Shown here piece by piece: positions 36,677 to 45,418 of a stretch of DNA of 64,000 nt. The stretch covers positions 335,221 to 399,220 of the forward strand of contig NZ_BBZK01000006.1 of assembly GCF_001748085.1 (NCBI RefSeq). The letters run 5' to 3'. Both the position numbers and the translations under genes were made by a program. Every line of letters begins with the position of its first letter. Positions within the stretch are counted from its first letter, which is position 1. This DNA is from Streptomyces sp. TP-A0874. Lineage in GTDB: Bacteria; Actinomycetota; Actinomycetes; Streptomycetales; Streptomycetaceae. Under the pieces are notes generated by a model. It searched no databases. It saw only the letters and a program-made list of their open reading frames with translations, and was not told the DNA's origin.

Positions 36677-37843
36677 TCAGAGCTCGACCTCCCGCATCAA
36701 CATCCCGACCTCGGTGTTGGTGAGGCGGCGCAGCCAGCCCGACTTCTGGTCGCCGAGCGCGATCGGTCCGAATCCGGTCCGGACCAGTCGTTCGACCGGG
36801 AAGCCGACCTCGGAGAGCATCCGCCGCACGATGTGCTTGCGCCCCTCGTGCAGGGAGATCTCCACCAGGTAGTTCTTGCCGACGTTCTCGACGACCCGGA
36901 AGTCGTCGGCGCGGGCGTACCCGTCGTCGAGCTGGACGCCGCTCTTCAGCTGCCGCCCCAGGTCCCGTGGGATCGGGCCCTGGATGGCCGCCAGGTAGGT
37001 CTTCCGCACGCCGTACCGGGGATGGGTGAGGCGGTGCGAGAGCTCACCGTGGTTGGTGAGCAGGATGATGCCCTCGGTCTCGGTGTCCAGGCGACCGACG
37101 TGGAAGAGCCGGGTCTCCCGGTTGTTGACGTAGTCCCCCAGGCACTGCCGGCCGTCCGGGTCCTCCATGGTGGAGACCACTCCGGCCGGCTTGTTGAGAG
37201 CGAAGAAGAGGTAGGACTGGGTGGCGACGGTCAGGCCGTCGACCCGCACCTCGTCCTTCTCCGGGTCGACCCGCCTGCCCTGCTCGGTGACGATCTCCCC
37301 GTTGACCTCGACCCTGCGCTGGTCGATCAGTTCCTCACAGGCCCGGCGCGACCCCATGCCGGCACGGGCCAGCACCTTCTGCAACCGCTCGCCCGCCGGC
37401 TCCCCGAAGGTCTTGGGGAGCTTCCGCTGCTGGCTCTGGCGGGCCCGGTTGCGCTCCTCGATCTGGGCCTCGTACTCGCGCGGTCGGGCCGGTCGGGACG
37501 GCCTGCCGGACCCTCGCTGGGCCGCCGCGCCGCGGGACGCGCCGCCACGGGAGGGGGAGCCTCCCTTGGGGCCGGCGCCCCGGCCGCCGCGCTCACCGGG
37601 CCTGCCGCCGGAGCCCCCGGAGTCCCTGGCGGCCTTTCCGCCGCCGGCCTTTCCGCCGCCGTAGCCGCCCGGGCCGTCCTCGTAGCGGCGCTCCTCGGGG
37701 CGGGGCCGCCCCGAGGAGCGCCGCTGGCCGTCCTGCCGTCCGGCGCCGCCTGTCGTCCGGCGGCTGTCGCCGCCGCCTCGGGGGTTCCGGCCGCCGGGGG
37801 GCCGACCCCCGCTGTCCCTGCTGTTCCTGCCGCTGCTTCGCAT
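36677..37843 (-). CDS. 23S rRNA pseudouridine synthase (RluB/RsuA family)
   Basis: A 388-residue enzyme. Residues 1-120 are a disordered Arg/Gly/Ser-rich tail (repeated GGRNPRGGG-like text) typical of actinobacterial RluB. Then come an S4 RNA-binding domain (ERLQKVLARAGMGSRRACEELI) and the RsuA/RluB catalytic domain with VGRLDTETEGIILLTN, whose Asp is the nucleophile, and KTYLAAIQG. It modifies the peptidyl-transferase region of 23S rRNA. The sequence GTGATG joins the scpB stop: ATG at 37843 shares its A with the stop codon. A GTG three bases earlier is possible. Confidence 0.93.
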   Translation of the reverse strand: MRSSGRNSRDSGGRPPGGRNPRGGGDSRRTTGGAGRQDGQRRSSGRPRPEERRYEDGPGGYGGGKAGGGKAARDSGGSGGRPGERGGRGAGPKGGSPSRGGASRGAAAQRGSGRPSRPARPREYEAQIEERNRARQSQQRKLPKTFGEPAGERLQKVLARAGMGSRRACEELIDQRRVEVNGEIVTEQGRRVDPEKDEVRVDGLTVATQSYLFFALNKPAGVVSTMEDPDGRQCLGDYVNNRETRLFHVGRLDTETEGIILLTNHGELSHRLTHPRYGVRKTYLAAIQGPIPRDLGRQLKSGVQLDDGYARADDFRVVENVGKNYLVEISLHEGRKHIVRRMLSEVGFPVERLVRTGFGPIALGDQKSGWLRRLTNTEVGMLMREVEL

Positions 37844-38544
37844 CACATGTCCGTCTGAGAGTGGCTGCCGTCGTCTGGGTCCGGAGCGTCCGGATCGAAC
37901 GACGGCACTCCTTCCTGGGAGTCCGGCTCGACCGCCTCCGCCTCTGGGAGGAAGGGGGCGAGCTCCGGGAGCTCGTCAAGGCCGCGCAGGCCCATCCGCT
38001 CCAGGAAGTAGTTCGTCGTCCCGTACAGGATCGCACCTGTTTCGGGTTCCGTTCCCGCCTCCTCCACCAGACCGCGCTGGAGGAGGGTCCGCATCACGCC
38101 GTCGCAGTTCACCCCGCGGACCGCCGAGACCCGGGAGCGGCTGACCGGCTGGCGGTAGGCGACCACCGCGAGGGTCTCCAGAGCGGCCTGGGTGAGCCTG
38201 GCCTGCTGACCGTCGAGCACGAAGCTCTCCACGGCCCTGGCGTACTCGGGGCGGGTGTAGAAGCGCCAGCCTCCGGCGACCAGCCGGAGGTCGAAGCCGC
38301 GGCCGGCGGAGGTGTAGTCGTCGGCGAGCTCCCGCAGGGCGTCGGAGACGGCCCGGCGGGGCCGCTGCAGGACCTTGGCGAGGTGGTCCTCGGTGACGGG
38401 CTCGTCGACGACCATGAGCACGGCCTCCAGCGCGGGCCGGAGGGCGAGCTCGGCGACGGCCGGCGCTGAGGGGGCGTCGGCCGTCGGCGGACCGGGCGGG
38501 GCTTCGCCGACCTCGTAGGCCGGGTGGTCCAGATCGCCGCTCAT
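37843..38544 (-). CDS. scpB: Condensin subunit ScpB
   Basis: A 233-residue winged-helix protein that, with ScpA, binds SMC to compact and segregate the chromosome. Two winged-helix domains span about residues 30-190 (LEAVLMVVDEPVTEDHLAKVL, then [39 protein letters not shown] in parts); the C-terminal 35 residues are acidic. The ATG at 38544 overlaps the scpA stop by four bases. Downstream it is coupled to the rluB-like gene. Confidence 0.96.
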   Translation of the reverse strand: MSGDLDHPAYEVGEAPPGPPTADAPSAPAVAELALRPALEAVLMVVDEPVTEDHLAKVLQRPRRAVSDALRELADDYTSAGRGFDLRLVAGGWRFYTRPEYARAVESFVLDGQQARLTQAALETLAVVAYRQPVSRSRVSAVRGVNCDGVMRTLLQRGLVEEAGTEPETGAILYGTTNYFLERMGLRGLDELPELAPFLPEAEAVEPDSQEGVPSFDPDAPDPDDGSHSQTDM

Positions 38545-39632
38545 GTGATCTCCCTCGCTCCGGTCGGCCCGGCGGCGGACTCCTCGGGGCGCTCCGGCCG
38601 CTCGGAGCGTTCCTGGTCGAACTCGTCGGTGATGACCGGCCGGGCTCCTTCCGAACCGGTGCCGCCGGTCCAGCGGACGGTCAGCGCACCGAGCGCCTCC
38701 GACTGCTCGAGGCCGACCGCGCGTTCCCGGTAGAGCTCCAGCAGAGCGAGGAACCGGGCGACCACGGTGAGCGTGTCGGGGGCGTCCTCGACCAGCGTTC
38801 GGAACTCCGCCGCGCCTGCTTTCCGCAACATGGCGACCAGGATCTCCGCCTGTTCTCGCACGCTGACCAGCGGGGCGTGGATGTGGTCGACGTACACCTG
38901 CGGTCTCGCCTTGGGCTGCATCGCCTTGACCGCCAGTCTGGCGAACCCCTCGGCACCGATGCTGATGACCACCTCGGGCAGGAGTGCCGCGTGGTGCGGC
39001 TCGAGGCCGACGGTGCGCGGGTGGCTGCGGGCCTCGGCGTCGAGCCGGTGGTCGAAGATGTCGGCGATCCGCTTGTAGGCGCGGTACTGGAGCAGCCTGG
39101 CGAAAAGCAGGTCCCTGGCCTCGAGCAGTGCCAGGTCCGCTTCGTCCTCCACCTCGGCGGCGGGCAGCAGTCGGGCCGCCTTGAGGTCGAGCAGGGTGGC
39201 GGCGACGACCAGGAACTCGGTGGTCTGGTCGAGGTCCCAGTCCGGCCCCATGGCGCGGATGTGTGCCATGAACTCGTCGGTGACCTTGGAGAGGGCCACC
39301 TCGGTGACGTCGAGCTTGTGCTTGGAGATCAGCTGCAACAGCAGGTCGAACGGCCCCTCGAAGTTGTCCAGCCGCACCGTGAAACGCCCGGTGGGCTCGG
39401 CCTCTTCAGGGCCGGCGCCGGCTTCGGCCCCGGCGGGCTCAGCGGCCCCGGCGGCCTCCTGTGGCTCGGGAGACGGCGACTCCGCGGGCTCCTGAGGCGC
39501 TGCCTCCGAGGGCTCCGGTGACGGCGCGTCCGCCCGCGGCGGGCTCTGCGCGTCCTCCGCGAGCGCGGCGGCTGCGGGACCGCGGCCCAACCGGCGACGC
39601 GGGGGCGGCGGAGAGGCGGCGTTCGGCGGCAT
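38541..39632 (-). CDS. scpA: Condensin kleisin subunit ScpA
   Basis: Kleisin of 363 residues that bridges the SMC heads. An unusually long Pro/Ala/Glu-rich leader (about residues 1-80) is followed by the conserved N-terminal domain (FTVRLDNFEGPFDLLLQLISKHKLDVTEVAL in parts), a middle helix region (DLDQTTEFLVVAATLLDLKAARLLP) and the C-terminal winged helix (TLTVVARFLALLELYRERAVGLEQ). The ATG at 39632 is preferred over the GTG at 39635. The gap to the upstream gene is about 95 bp, so an internal promoter is possible. Confidence 0.95.
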   Translation of the reverse strand: MPPNAASPPPPRRRLGRGPAAAALAEDAQSPPRADAPSPEPSEAAPQEPAESPSPEPQEAAGAAEPAGAEAGAGPEEAEPTGRFTVRLDNFEGPFDLLLQLISKHKLDVTEVALSKVTDEFMAHIRAMGPDWDLDQTTEFLVVAATLLDLKAARLLPAAEVEDEADLALLEARDLLFARLLQYRAYKRIADIFDHRLDAEARSHPRTVGLEPHHAALLPEVVISIGAEGFARLAVKAMQPKARPQVYVDHIHAPLVSVREQAEILVAMLRKAGAAEFRTLVEDAPDTLTVVARFLALLELYRERAVGLEQSEALGALTVRWTGGTGSEGARPVITDEFDQERSERPERPEESAAGPTGAREIT

Positions 39633-39729
39633 CACTCGTTCCGGGGTGCTCAGCTGCTGGTCTTACCCGACCGCGGCCCCGGCCGGGGCGGGACGGGCCC
39701 GCAGGTGGGGCACCTTACCGCTGAGTGGT

Positions 39730-40407
39730 TCAGTACTCGCTCAACCGGCGCACCAGGATGCTCGCGTCGCCGCGCGACTCGAGATCGGCCAGCACCACCG
39801 CGACCGCCTCTCGCACGATGCGCCCGCGGTCGACCGCGAGCCCGTGCTCGCCGCGGAGCACCAGCCGGGCGTGTTCGAGGTCCATCAACTCCTCCGCGGA
39901 GACGTAGACCGTGATCTTCTCGTCATGGCGTTCCCGGCCACTGGGCCGCCGGTTGCGCGGGCGGCGCCGGGGCTGACCGGCGGCGCCGGTCGGGCCCGCC
40001 TGCCCGGTCTGGGAGGGCGGCACGGCGGTGGTGCGGGGCTGCGGCCCGGCGGCGGTTTCCGCCACGCCGGAGCGGCCGGTGGGACGCGACGGCGACCGGG
40101 CCCCCGCCCGAGCGCCCGGTGGCGTCTGCTCGGTGTCCCTGCTCCCGGCGTGTTCGGCCGGAGCTGACCTGGGTGACCCGCCCCGACCGGCGTGCTCCCC
40201 GGTGCCGGCGGCCCGGCCGGCCCGGCCGCCACCCAGGTCCGGGCCGGCGCCCTCCGCTGAGCCGGGCTGGCCGTCGGCGGAGGTCGCCGGTGCCGGTACG
40301 CGCGGGGTCTCGGCCGTCTCCGAGCCGCCGTGCTGCCGGGGTGTCGAGGGCTGTAGTGCCATCCCTCCGGTGGTCCGGAAGAGTTCGTCCGCCCCCGGGA
40401 GACTCAC
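39730..40407 (-). CDS. Putative ribbon-helix-helix protein coupled to parA
   Basis: A 225-residue protein. Residues 1-155 are Pro/Gly/Arg/Ser-rich and disordered, ending in a basic cluster. The final 65-70 residues carry KITVYVSAEELMDLEHARLVL then GRIVREAVAVVLADLESRG, which has the beta-strand/helix/helix pattern of a ribbon-helix-helix DNA-binding domain. The GTG at 40407 overlaps the parA stop by four bases, so it is translated with ParA. Plasmid ParA systems often use an RHH protein as centromere binder, and this protein may play a comparable role; that is inference. The fold should be tested by structure prediction. Confidence 0.75.
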   Translation of the reverse strand: MSLPGADELFRTTGGMALQPSTPRQHGGSETAETPRVPAPATSADGQPGSAEGAGPDLGGGRAGRAAGTGEHAGRGGSPRSAPAEHAGSRDTEQTPPGARAGARSPSRPTGRSGVAETAAGPQPRTTAVPPSQTGQAGPTGAAGQPRRRPRNRRPSGRERHDEKITVYVSAEELMDLEHARLVLRGEHGLAVDRGRIVREAVAVVLADLESRGDASILVRRLSEY

Positions 40408-41558
40408 TCGGCGTGACACCGGGCGAGCACCTCCCTGGCGAGTTGGCGGTAGGCGGCGGCGCCGACGGAGTTGGAGGCGTAGGTCGTGATGGGCTCGCCG
40501 GCGACCGTGGTCTCCGGGAAGCGGACGGTCCGTCCGATGACCGTGTGGTAAACGTGGTTGTCGAAGGCCTCGACCACCCGGGCCAGCACCTCGCGGCTGT
40601 GCACGGTGCGGGAGTCGTACATGGTGGCGAGAATCCCGTCCAGCTCCAGCTCGGGGTTGAGCCGCTCCTGGACCTTCTCGATGGTCTCGGTGAGCAGCGC
40701 CACCCCGCGCAGCGCGAAGAACTCGCACTCCAGCGGAACGATCACCTTGTGGGCGGCGGTCAGGGCGTTGACGGTGAGCAGGCCAAGTGAGGGCTGGCAG
40801 TCGATGACGATGTAGTCGTAGTCCGCCAACAGCGGCTTCAGCGCCCGCTGGAGGGTGGACTCACGGGCTACCTCGCTCACCAACTGCACCTCCGCGGCCG
40901 AGAGGTCGATGTTGCTCGGCAGCAGGTCCATGTTGGGCACGGCGGTCTTCAGGAGCACCTCGTCCGCGGCCATCCCCCGCTCCATGAGCAGGTTGTAGAT
41001 CGTGAGGTCGAGTTCCATCGGATTGACCCCGAGGCCGACCGAGAGGGCGCCCTGAGGGTCGAAGTCGACCAGCAGCACCCGGCGACCGTACTCCGCGAGC
41101 GCCGCGCCGAGGTTGATGGTCGACGTCGTCTTGCCCACGCCGCCCTTCTGGTTGCACATCGCGATGATCTTCGCGGGGCCGTGATCGGTCAGCGGGCCGG
41201 GGATCGGGAAGTAGGGCAGCGGGCGCCCGGTGGGGCCGACCCGCTCCCGGCGCTGCCGGGCGGCGTCCGGTGCGAGGGTGGCCGCGTACTCCGGATCAGG
41301 CTCGTACTCCGCGTCCGGGTCGTAGAAGTGCCCTTCGGGCAGGTCGTCGTAGTCGGCGAAACGGGTTGGCTCGCCGCCACCCTCGCCGGCCATGGCGTTC
41401 ACTTGATGGCCGTCCATGCTCTGGTGGGCTGTGGTGCTCTGGTGGGCTGCGAAGGTCTGCACGGCTATGGAGCCGGCAGCGTCCAGCCCGGAAGCCCCCG
41501 GTCCCTGCGCAGCCATCCCTGGCTGACCACCCCCGGGAGTAAATGTCGACTCATTCAC
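40404..41558 (-). CDS. parA: ParA-like ATPase
   Basis: MinD/ParA-family ATPase of 384 residues. A hydrophilic leader of about 125 residues precedes the deviant Walker A motif KGGVGKTT (Lys138 and Lys143), the switch I region VDFDPQGALSVGLG and Walker B YDYIVIDCQPSLGLLT. This is the second, scp-linked ParA of actinobacteria and not the oriC-linked ParA partnered by ParB. It is probably involved in cell-cycle positioning or segregation. The GTG at 41558 is preceded by GAGGAGG with a long 11-nt spacing. It heads the parA-RHH-scpA-scpB-rluB operon. Confidence 0.95.
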   Translation of the reverse strand: MNESTFTPGGGQPGMAAQGPGASGLDAAGSIAVQTFAAHQSTTAHQSMDGHQVNAMAGEGGGEPTRFADYDDLPEGHFYDPDAEYEPDPEYAATLAPDAARQRRERVGPTGRPLPYFPIPGPLTDHGPAKIIAMCNQKGGVGKTTSTINLGAALAEYGRRVLLVDFDPQGALSVGLGVNPMELDLTIYNLLMERGMAADEVLLKTAVPNMDLLPSNIDLSAAEVQLVSEVARESTLQRALKPLLADYDYIVIDCQPSLGLLTVNALTAAHKVIVPLECEFFALRGVALLTETIEKVQERLNPELELDGILATMYDSRTVHSREVLARVVEAFDNHVYHTVIGRTVRFPETTVAGEPITTYASNSVGAAAYRQLAREVLARCHAE

Positions 41559-41618
41559 AAGTCGTCTTACCTCCTCGGTTGTGACCAGGAAACTTGTCGA
41601 TAGATCAGCGTGGCACTA

Positions 41619-41655
41619 TGCCGACGGTTGGCGACTCTATGGCGTGCCGACGGTT
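41619..41655. repeat. Direct repeat TGCCGACGGTT upstream of parA
   Basis: Two copies of TGCCGACGGTT at 41619-41629 and 41645-41655, 26 bp apart, lie in the 246-bp parA-ald intergenic region. They could be regulator or ParA-partner sites, or chance. Confidence 0.3.
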
Positions 41656-41804
41656 CACAGCAACACAATCCGCCGGACCGGCCCGATGTGTCGGTGACGG
41701 AACCCCGTTCTGTCAAGGGCACATGGCTCCGGAGCGGTATCTCCTCGGCGGCCATACCACCCCAAAGCACACTTCCTGGGCGGCTCCACAGAATTGACGG
41801 CGCG

Positions 41805-42923
41805 TCAGCTATCGAGCACCGAGACCGGGTCGGTGACGGTTAGTCCGTGCGCCTCACCCACCGGGCCGAAGACCAGTGCGCCGTCATGGGTGTTGAGCCC
41901 CCTGGCCAGGGCCGGGTCCCGGCCGGCCGCCCGGCGCCAACCGTGGTTGGCCAGTTCCACGACATGGGGGAGCGTCGCGTTGGTCAGCGCCTGCGTCGAG
42001 GTACTGGGCACGGCGCCGGGCATGTTCCCCACGCAGTAGAAGACCGAGCCGTGGACCTGGAAGACCGGGTCCGCGTGCGTCGTCGGCCGGGAGTCCGCGA
42101 AACAGCCGCCTTGGTCGACCGCGATGTCGACGAGCACCGACCCCCGCTTCATCCGGGAGACCAGTTCGTTGCCGACCAGCTTCGGCGCCCGGGCCCCGGG
42201 CACCAGCACCGCGCCGATCACCAGATCCGCGTCGAGGACCGCCCGCTCCAGGTCGTGCGCGTTGGAGGCGAGGGTCTGGACGCGGGTACCGAAGAGCTGG
42301 TCGGCCCGGCGGAGCTTGTCGAGATCCTTGTCGACCAGGGTGACGTGGAAGCCCATGCCCGCGGCGACCTGCGTGGCGCTCCACCCCGACACCCCGCCGC
42401 CGATGACGACCGCCCGCCCGGCGGGCACCCCGGGCACCCCGCCCGGGAGCACCCCGCGTCCGCCTCCCGGGCGCATCAGGTGGTAAGCGCCCACCTGCGG
42501 CGCTATCCGGCCGGCCACTTCGGACATCGGCGCCAGCAGCGGCAGCCGGCCGTCGACGGTCTCCACCGTCTCGTAGGCGATAGCGGTCGTGCCGGCGGTC
42601 AGCAGCGCCTCGGTGCAGGCGCGGGAGGCCGCCAGGTGCAGATAGGCGAAGAGGGTCTGTCCGCGGCGCAGCCGCCCGTACTCCTCGGCGACCGGCTCCT
42701 TGACCTTCAGCACCAGGTCCGCGGCGGCCCAGACCTCGTCTGCGGTCTCCAGCACCCGCGCACCCAGCCCGGCGTACTGCTCGTCCTCGATGGCCGAGCC
42801 CAGCCCCGCGCCCCGTTCGACGAGGACCTGGTGACCGTGGCGGACCAGCTCGTGCGCGCCCGCCGGGGTGAGCGCCACCCGGAACTCGTTGTCCTTGACC
42901 TCGCGTGGGATTCCGATCTTCAC
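41805..42923 (-). CDS. ald: Alanine dehydrogenase
   Basis: NAD-dependent L-alanine dehydrogenase (372 residues) interconverting alanine and pyruvate plus ammonium. IGIPREVKDNEFRVALTPAG at the N-terminus, VVIGGGVSGWSATQVAAGMG (Rossmann domain), substrate lysine in LVLKVKEP, catalytic His in LHLAASRACTEAL, and HADPVFQVHGSVFYCVGNMPGAVP are all present. GTG at 42923 (VKIGIPREV) matches the usual N-terminus; another GTG at 42932 would add three residues. It probably has its own promoter, 139 bp after the STAND ATPase gene. Confidence 0.97.
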   Translation of the reverse strand: MKIGIPREVKDNEFRVALTPAGAHELVRHGHQVLVERGAGLGSAIEDEQYAGLGARVLETADEVWAAADLVLKVKEPVAEEYGRLRRGQTLFAYLHLAASRACTEALLTAGTTAIAYETVETVDGRLPLLAPMSEVAGRIAPQVGAYHLMRPGGGRGVLPGGVPGVPAGRAVVIGGGVSGWSATQVAAGMGFHVTLVDKDLDKLRRADQLFGTRVQTLASNAHDLERAVLDADLVIGAVLVPGARAPKLVGNELVSRMKRGSVLVDIAVDQGGCFADSRPTTHADPVFQVHGSVFYCVGNMPGAVPSTSTQALTNATLPHVVELANHGWRRAAGRDPALARGLNTHDGALVFGPVGEAHGLTVTDPVSVLDS

Positions 42924-43062
42924 CAGTATCACGGTCCTCGGAAGGAGAGAGGTTTCTCACAAACCATCACTGGTGCCCAGGCCTGCCGCACCCGGACGCG
43001 TTCAGAAGCCGTGCCCGACAGAAGTACTCAAGGCATTCCCACCGCAGGACCCCGGCAAAGCA

Positions 43063-45144
43063 TCACCTTCTCGGCGCCCCGCCTCGGGTTCCTTGAGCGG
43101 TGAGCGGACGGCCCGCCAGAAGTGCCTCCGCCGTAGCGCGCCGACGGCGCGCCGCGGCCGGATCCCCCAGGCTCTCCAGCGCGTCGGCGCTCTGGAACAG
43201 GGCCGCCGCCTGGAGGCGGAGGTCACCGGCGCGCCGGGCGCAGGACAGCGCCTCCTCCCAGCTCCGCAGCGCGTCCTCCGGGCGCCCCGCGCGCTGCTGG
43301 GTCTCCGCCGTCTCGCTCAGCGCCCCGGCCAGACCGGGGAGGTCGTCCATCCGCCGGTGGCACGCTGCGGCGGCCCGCCGGTGCCGCAGCGCCTCATCCC
43401 AGTCCCCGGCCTCGCCCCGGGCGGTCGCCAGGGCCGCGTACAGCCTCGCCTGGTGGGGAACCTCCCCCCGCGACAGCCACAGCTGGAGGGCCCTTCCGTA
43501 CCAGTCGGCGGCCCGCAGCCAGTCGCCCAGTTCCTGGTAGGTGTCGCCGAGCGCTTCCAGCACCCGGGCCGTCAGCCGGGCGTCCCCGCCGGCCCGGGCG
43601 GCGTCCAGGGCCGCCCGGTACCGGTGCCGGGCGGCCCCGGCCCGGCCGGCACCGGCATCCAGGTCGCCCAGGTTCACCAGCGCCGCCGCCTGTTCCAGGG
43701 GAAGTCCCCGGCGCTCGGCCACGGCCAGCACCAGCTCGTGGAGCGGATAGAGCTGCGCCGCCGCCCCCTGCTCGCCGCGGTGCGCCATCAGCGCCCGGGC
43801 GAGCGCCGTGACCAGTCGCCGCGCCTGGGTGTCGAGGGTCCCGTCCCGTACGGCAGCCCGGGCGGTGGAGAGCAGTGTCGGCAGCCGGCTGTCGAGCCAG
43901 GCCGCGGCCTGCGGCGCGCTGCTGAACCGGAGCGCGCGCGGCAGGTCGGCGACCCGCTCCCGGGCGGGTGATCCGGGGGGCTCGGCGGCCGCCCGGCAGG
44001 AGCGCAGGCGCCACACCGTCCGCTCCAGCAGCCTGGCCCGCGCCAGCCGGGCCTCGGTCGGGGTCTCCTCGGCCTGGTGCAGTGCCCGCAGATACGGGGC
44101 CAGGCAGCCCGGCAGCCGGTAGCAGGGGGACGCGGCGGACCCCGGCTCGGAGCGCAGCATCCCCCGGGCGGCGAGGTCCCGGAGCGCCGCGCTCGCGGTC
44201 GCGAGGGAGCAACCGGCCAGCGCCGCGGCGGTGTGCGCGTCGGCCACTCCGCCCGGCGCCCGGACCAGCAGTCGGAGGGTGCGGGCGACGGCCGGCGGCA
44301 GTTCCTCGTAGGCGAGCCGGAAGGCGACCGCGAGCCGCGGGTCGTCGCCGCCCGGAGCGGCGGCTTCCTCCTCGGCCAGCTCCCGCAGCTGCCGTGCGAG
44401 GCCGGCCACCGAGGCCTCCGGCCGGGCCGCGAGCACGCCGCCGACCAGCAGCAGCGCGGCGGGGCGGGCCGCGCAGCGCTCGACCAGGGACTCGGCCGCC
44501 CGGGGGTCGCAGGCGATCCGGGTCGGCCCCGCGTAGCGGATCAGCAGTTCCAGGGCGGCCTGGGCGTCCAGCCCTCCGAGGGTGCAGGGCCGTACGTCCG
44601 GGATGCCGGTCAGCGGTCCCCGGGCGGTGACCAGTACCAGGCTCTCGGGGGCGTCCGGGATGAGTGCGTCCACCTGTCCGGGATCGGCCGCGTCGTCCAG
44701 GATCAGCAGGCGGCGTCCGGCCAGCGCCGTACGCACCGCCCCGGTCAGCTCGTCCTCGTCGGCGCCGGGCGGCGCGCCGCCGCCGATCTCCTCCAGCAGT
44801 TCCCGGGCGACGCGCTCAGTGGGCTCCCGCTCGCCCCCCGGCGTGCTGAGCCTGGCCCGCAGCACGCCGTCCGGGTAGTCCGCGGAGATCTGCCGGGCGA
44901 ACTCCTCCGCGAGTGCGGTCCGCCCGGATCCCGGACCGCCGGCGATCAGCAGGACCCGGCTGCGCAGCGGGCTCCGGCCGGCCAGGGTGTCCAGACCGGC
45001 CCGTCGGATGTCTGCTCGGAGCCCGGCCAGCTCCCGCGCCCGTCCGACGAGTCCGCCGCCGGCCGGTGCGGTCCCGTCCGGTGGCAGGGCCCCCGCTACC
45101 GCCACCGGTGGCCGGTCACCGGCGCCCACCGCCTGATCCGTCAC
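43063..45144 (-). CDS. STAND/NB-ARC-type ATPase with TPR domain
   Basis: A 693-residue cytoplasmic signalling ATPase. Residues 30-330 form an NB-ARC-like NTPase: GLVGRARELAGL, P-loop LIAGGPGSGRTAL in which the usual lysine is Arg75, Walker B RRLLILDDAAD, and a GxP-containing region. A winged helix follows, then about eight helical TPR-like repeats (about 430-690; for example LEALGDTYQELGDWLRAADWYGRAL). No N-terminal effector domain precedes the NTPase, so the output is unclear. The GTG at 45144 follows GGAGGGAG. It is related to the ATPase-TPR part of AfsR-type regulators and lies between ald and nudix. Confidence 0.88.
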   Translation of the reverse strand: MTDQAVGAGDRPPVAVAGALPPDGTAPAGGGLVGRARELAGLRADIRRAGLDTLAGRSPLRSRVLLIAGGPGSGRTALAEEFARQISADYPDGVLRARLSTPGGEREPTERVARELLEEIGGGAPPGADEDELTGAVRTALAGRRLLILDDAADPGQVDALIPDAPESLVLVTARGPLTGIPDVRPCTLGGLDAQAALELLIRYAGPTRIACDPRAAESLVERCAARPAALLLVGGVLAARPEASVAGLARQLRELAEEEAAAPGGDDPRLAVAFRLAYEELPPAVARTLRLLVRAPGGVADAHTAAALAGCSLATASAALRDLAARGMLRSEPGSAASPCYRLPGCLAPYLRALHQAEETPTEARLARARLLERTVWRLRSCRAAAEPPGSPARERVADLPRALRFSSAPQAAAWLDSRLPTLLSTARAAVRDGTLDTQARRLVTALARALMAHRGEQGAAAQLYPLHELVLAVAERRGLPLEQAAALVNLGDLDAGAGRAGAARHRYRAALDAARAGGDARLTARVLEALGDTYQELGDWLRAADWYGRALQLWLSRGEVPHQARLYAALATARGEAGDWDEALRHRRAAAACHRRMDDLPGLAGALSETAETQQRAGRPEDALRSWEEALSCARRAGDLRLQAAALFQSADALESLGDPAAARRRRATAEALLAGRPLTAQGTRGGAPRR

Positions 45145-45418
45145 CGACCGCGCTCCCTCCACCCTCTTGCGTCGACCGAGCCTGGTGCCGCGTCCAGCAA
45201 GGTCCGGCCCGTCGCGACGCCCGGGCGCGGGCGCTCGCCGTGTCGGTGGAAAGCCCTGCGCAGCTCCGGTCGAGGACTTCCGGCCGCCTTGCGGTGCCCC
45301 GCCCCTGAGGCCGCTCTCAGCGGCCAAACCCTACTGGACGCGGCAGTGCTTCACCCTGTCCGCATCCGTACCGCCCGGCGTGCGGCCGGGCCGCCGCGGA
45401 CGGTACGGAGGGCGTCGT

